Shown here one piece after another: positions 60,411-64,000 of a stretch of 64,000 bases of DNA. The stretch covers positions 6,030,083 through 6,094,082 of the forward strand of contig CM020619.1 of NCBI GenBank assembly GCA_009829735.1, read 5' to 3'. Made by a program: the position numbers and the translations under genes. This DNA comes from Pyropia yezoensis (Eukaryota > Rhodophyta > Bangiophyceae > Bangiales > Bangiaceae). The notes under the pieces are model-generated. The model was not told where the DNA came from. It was given only the letters and a program-made list of their open reading frames with translations, and searched no databases. Each line of letters opens with the position of its first letter. Position 1 is the first letter of the stretch.

Positions 60411-60900
60411 TTCTGTTCAGTAACTGCATGTAACCAAGCCCTTCCCCCTGCAGCCAGACCATAAAAATGTAGAGCCTGGGTGCGCATCACGGTGCGCATC
60501 ATGCGTACAGTATGATGCCGTAAAAAAAAAACAGTCAGTGATGTTGGTCGCCAAACCGGTGGTGTCAAGGTGTCTATAGGCGCTCATAAGGGGACCTTGG
60601 AGGGGGTTCTCCGAAAGTGGCAACACACCGTGGCACGTCCAACCCACCGTGGGTGCTGGCAACCAACACAGGACCCCAAGACAGGGCGTACAAACCGTTT
60701 CGACATCCTAACGTGGTGCGGCTTCCCCCCCGCAACCCCTCCCACCCTACACCCCCTACTCGCAGAAGACGTAAAAGCCCTGTAGCCTCCCGTCCCGTAC
60801 CCAGTCGACAACAGACGCACCCGTCAACCAACCCGTCAACCACACGCACTGAGTTGCTCCCCCGACCACCCACTTCCCCTACTACAACAACTGACCCCTT

Positions 60901-60928
60901 CCCCCCCCCCCCCCCCCCCCCCCCCCCC
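60901..60928 (+). repeat. Homopolymer C28
   Basis: Longest pure C run in the window, ending 25 bp before the SET gene ATG. Its length in the assembly is likely approximate. Confidence 0.9.
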
Positions 60929-60953
60929 GCCGACGCACATTTGTCGTCACATC

Positions 60954-61667
60954 ATGAGCTGGGCACCCCTTGAAGACCGCCCCGCATACACCCGCATTCC
61001 CGACACACTCACCACCGCACTTGTCGCTATTCCTGGTATGGCGGCAGCTGCTCCCCAGCCACTTGACCTGGCCGCGCGGTGTGTCGATCAGTGGCCCCCC
61101 GCCGCCGCCACCGTCCTCGGTTCCGGTGTTGATCACCGGGCACTCGCCGCCGTTGACGCCACGTGCAGCGGTACGTACGTGCAGCGCTCCTCCATCCCAG
61201 GGGCCGGGCGCGGCGTGTTCGCCGCACGCGCCTTCGCCACCGGGGAGTGTGTTCTACCCTTTTTCGGCCAGATTGTGTACCACGACCTCGACGACGACGC
61301 CTACCGCGGGGGTGGTCCGTACGGAGACGGCCTCCTACCCGCGGCACTGTGTACGACCGTCGAGTATTGGGGGAGGCGGTCTCTACAGGTACGGATTGGC
61401 CCTGAGTTTTGGGAGGAGACGCCCGACGCGCCCACCCCGTCCGACCCTATCGTGTCCGTCGTACCCCCCCCGATTTGTGCGGCGGGCTGGGCAAACGCCC
61501 CCCCGTCTGGCCACCCACACAATGCCGAGTTTGTCCAGCGCGCGGACCCCGTCATCTCCCATCAACAGCTCTGCCAGTCAGACAACCTCCGCGTCAGGGT
61601 GACTCGACCGATCAAGGAGGGTGAGGAGTTTTTTGTCTGTTACGGGGAGGCGTATGACCACTATTGA
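60954..61667 (+). CDS. SET-domain protein, paralogue of the gene at 33.0 kb
   Basis: 237 residues from MSWAPLEDRPAYTRIP. SET core: GRGVFAAR at 85-92, GECVLPFFGQIVYHDLD at ~98-113, then an insert with ALCTTVEYWGRRSLQVRIG, CAAGW...HNAEFVQRADPV in the place of the NH[S/C] motif, and GEEFFVCYGEAYDHY at the very end. It aligns with the minus-strand gene 33049-33846 over the whole length including the leader. That suggests a dispersed family in this genome, perhaps spread with transposons. A lysine methyltransferase role is inferred from the fold. No post-SET Cys cluster. Confidence 0.75.
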   Translation: MSWAPLEDRPAYTRIPDTLTTALVAIPGMAAAAPQPLDLAARCVDQWPPAAATVLGSGVDHRALAAVDATCSGTYVQRSSIPGAGRGVFAARAFATGECVLPFFGQIVYHDLDDDAYRGGGPYGDGLLPAALCTTVEYWGRRSLQVRIGPEFWEETPDAPTPSDPIVSVVPPPICAAGWANAPPSGHPHNAEFVQRADPVISHQQLCQSDNLRVRVTRPIKEGEEFFVCYGEAYDHY

Positions 61668-62314
61668 GGGTGGGAATAGTGAGGGTGGGGCATCGCAGGA
61701 AGGTGGGGAGGGTGGGGGGAGGGCGGAAAGGAGGGGGGAGGGACCGGGACGGAAGGGGTAGTCTGGCCTCCCCGATGTTTCATACAATCCACCCTCATTA
61801 ACATGGTGCCCGGCCGTTCTCGGTCTACCCGCCTGCCGGTCCGTTCAGGTTGCAAGTGCACCCCCGCAACCTTGGTGGAAAGAACGCATGGGGGACTCGG
61901 GGAGAGCCAGGTTGCCGTGGCAAGAGGGAAATGAGCACGGGTAGAGGGGGGCGCGGACTCCGTCGTGGGGATCGGTCATGTTTGAGAGTGGCAGTACGAA
62001 CGTGCACTACATACAAAGAACGTGACGCCCCGTTTCAATGGTGTTGACTGGGGAAGCGCACACCCCCGTCCACGTCGCTCGTCCGCCCAGATCCTTCAAT
62101 CGTCCACCCAGCAGTATACACGTATCATGCGTGGAGACCTATGAGCCCCCTTGACTCCGCGTCGTCAGGGGCTCGCTGGCACTGCCCTACTACGATCTCA
62201 CTACCACATTCCATAACCGCACCAGACTGTGTCTTGTTTGTGTGGTGTGAGGCGTTATGCGTCCGCCCTGTAGCCTCTTCCAAAGAAACGTGCAGCCCTG
62301 TGAGTGGCTGAGAA

Positions 62315-62347
62315 GAAAATTGGGGTTTTTTCATGACCCCAATTTTC
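62315..62347. repeat. Hairpin GAAAATTGGGGT-N9-ACCCCAATTTTC
   Basis: Perfect 12-bp inverted arms with a 9-nt loop. Could be a structured RNA end or a short MITE-like remnant; nothing nearby decides. Confidence 0.7.
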
Positions 62348-63702
62348 ACCCCACGCCACAGAGGCCGTGAGGGACGGTCGGGCGCAGCCCCGGTGACGCG
62401 GCCACCCGGATCTTGTGCATGAGTGCGTCCCCGCGAGTAAATCTACCCAACCCCTTGCACGACATTTCCACCCCTCCCCCCCCTCCTGTCGCCTTAACGC
62501 ATCCCCCTTCAACCCCCCCCCCGCCGGAGTCTGAAGGTGACAGCCCTTCCCCCATCAATAACTCCATTCCTGTCATTGCTACCCCGGGCATTCTCAGACA
62601 TCTCTGAGATGCCCCGGGGAAGCGTGTGCAGGTATACTATGAGGGTCGAAAAGCCTCCGAGATGCAGAGGACAGTATACCCGCCACAGGTGGTAAAGTCA
62701 CAGTCATGGGGGGACTGCACCTTCCCCGAGACGTGAAAAGACACCCCCTGCGCCGGGCCCACCCCTGTTTGACCTCGCCAACCCCGGGTGTGGCGGATAG
62801 TGAGCCTTTGGGGGGTGCGCCTGGCGAGGGTGGTGGCCTTCGGGCGCTGTGCGACGGGATGAGAGGTGGGGTGGGTGACACTTTACCAAGGTGTGGTGTT
62901 TCGTTCCGGCACCCGTTCTTCGAGGAACGGTTGACTCTCCACTATGCATTCTTTTCTAATCTTTTCTATTCTCACCTGCCCCACACGTCCGCGACAACGG
63001 GTGCAGGTGAACACGTGTACATTCTTCAACTTCCTGTGGCCCAAAAGAAGAAAAAGACCTGACATCTCGCACTTGAGCCAATGCGGTGACAGAAATGCCT
63101 CTGAGAGCGATCGAATTGATCTTCGTCGGCCAATGAGGAGACGAGGGAGCCTGTGAAACCCAGGCTGCACAAGAAACGCCCTCTTAATTAGGCCTGCCCC
63201 CCCCCCCCCCCCCCCGGCGAGCGTGGCTGTGCTACTTTCGGTATCCGGCCCGGTTGACCAGCTGTCCGCCTCAAAGGGGCCCAGAGGCCAGGCACGAGTG
63301 GGAGACGCACCGGCCGCCGTCGCGCGGGGGGGGGGGGGGGCGGTCGCTCCCGGATGGGGACGGCCGCTGGTGGCTGGGGGTCAGGGGCGGACGGCCGCTG
63401 CCCGGGTCGGGGCTGCTGTGGCCGGGGGGGGTGGATGGTGTCTGCCTGGGGTGGGGCGGCGGCAGCCGCGCCGGGGTCGGCCCTTGCCGGGCGGGGGGCG
63501 CGGCTGCTGCCAGAAAGGGGGCGGCTGCGGCTGGACGGCAGCCGCCTGCGTGGCTGCCGGGGGGGGCGCCGTTCTTGCCAGCCGCTTCGTGCCGCGCGGG
63601 GGATGGCGGTCGCACGTGGGGAGATGAGTAAAGTTGCCCATCATCGCAACTCAGACAACAGGTTTTCTGACACGCTATGTCCGTGTCATCATCGGACTGT
63701 CT

Positions 63703-63762
63703 GGACAGACTCGGACCGTCTGGGCAGACTCGGACCACGTGAGCAGACTCGGACTGTCTGGA
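63703..63762 (+). repeat. 19-bp unit GCAGACTCGGAC..., three copies
   Basis: CAGACTCGGAC occurs three times at ~19-bp spacing, flanked by CTGTCTGGACAG near-palindromes. Confidence 0.7.
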
Positions 63763-64000
63763 CAGGCCTCTCACCCGACACCCGACACCCGGCGCAGCAC
63801 TGCTTATCCCCTGTCAAGAGACAAGCCCGATTTTGGCCAGATCTTTTGTTTCGTTGTGTAAATTCTTGCCCTGCTCCGCTCGTCAAAGCGGCCCGCCCCC
63901 GACGACTGTTGTATTGCTTTCTCTCCCTGGCAATGCCTCGACGGCGGCCGCACTACTGACGGCGACGGCGGCGCGCGCGCACCGTCCGCCTCACCGTCCG

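Larger units (their letters stand above)
59781..60953. other. Intergenic DNA with perfect palindromes and a C28 run
   Basis: No gene. Two perfect 16-bp palindromes (60361-60410), GTGCGCATCA repeated at ~60480 and ~60492, an A9 run near 60522 and C28 at 60901-60928, 26 bp before the SET gene. Confidence 0.5.
61668..64000. other. Gene-poor DNA to the window end
   Basis: No supported gene in 2.3 kb. Contains a 12-bp-arm hairpin (62315-62347), a C19 run at 63197-63215, a G run near 63327, and a 19-bp triplicate at 63703-63762. Confidence 0.5.

Noticed and set aside
1..64000. tRNA, rRNA or other structured RNA genes
   Set aside because: I found no cloverleaf, rRNA-like block or spliceosomal RNA motif by reading; a covariance-model scan would be decisive.

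Overview
This is a GC-rich nuclear window from a eukaryote, not a prokaryote. It carries chromodomain Ty3/Gypsy retrotransposons, KDZ-type and hAT-like DNA-transposon remains, a Ulp1-family SUMO-type protease, SET-domain proteins, a RING-like protein and a CLN3/battenin-like gene. There is no operon structure or Shine-Dalgarno pattern. Long pure G/C runs, extreme Ala/Gly/Pro-rich reading frames and few obvious introns would suit an alga, and a bangiophyte red alga (Porphyra/Pyropia-like) is my best guess. That is inference only.

Layout: 1-0.8 kb is the 3' end of a Ty3/Gypsy polyprotein. 2.2-13.0 kb is a nearly intact chromovirus (element 1, minus strand) with 363-bp LTRs differing at one base and a CAGGG target duplication. 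13.9-14.8 kb is a RING-like gene. 15.7-19.0 kb and 28.4-29.2 kb are the two halves of one long Ala-rich host gene, split by a second chromovirus (element 2, plus strand, 19.0-28.4 kb, 469-bp LTRs, GGTAC duplication). 29.8-31.3 kb is a KDZ-type transposase core broken by one stop codon. 33.0-33.8 kb is a SET-domain gene. 36.6-47.0 kb holds a Ulp1/SWIM protein gene and weak ORFs, with an exact 500-N gap flanked by two near-identical 3.56-kb copies that look like an unmerged contig overlap rather than a real duplication. 48-51 kb is repeat-rich. 52.3-54.0 kb encodes a nuclease-kinase (Crinkler-like) protein. 54.5-55.6 kb is a hAT-like inverted-repeat element. 55.8-57.4 kb is a truncated CLN3 homologue. 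58.1-58.8 kb is an unknown gene with a homopolymer frameshift. 60.95-61.67 kb is a second SET paralogue.

The most distinctive observations are these. (1) Both chromoviruses carry, between pol and the 3' LTR, a long ORF on the antisense strand, and the two antisense proteins appear homologous. (2) Both have the same in-phase GGGAAAC slippery heptamer at the end of gag with pol in the -1 frame, and the same 19-nt primer binding site. (3) A palindromic family with arms TTCGGCA / TGCCGAA recurs in intergenic DNA, mostly upstream of candidate genes. (4) The 500-N gap is flanked by an assembly overlap that differs only by 14 single-base homopolymer indels.

Coordinates of exons in the G/C-run regions (55.8-58.8 kb) are approximate because homopolymer errors and introns cannot be told apart by eye.
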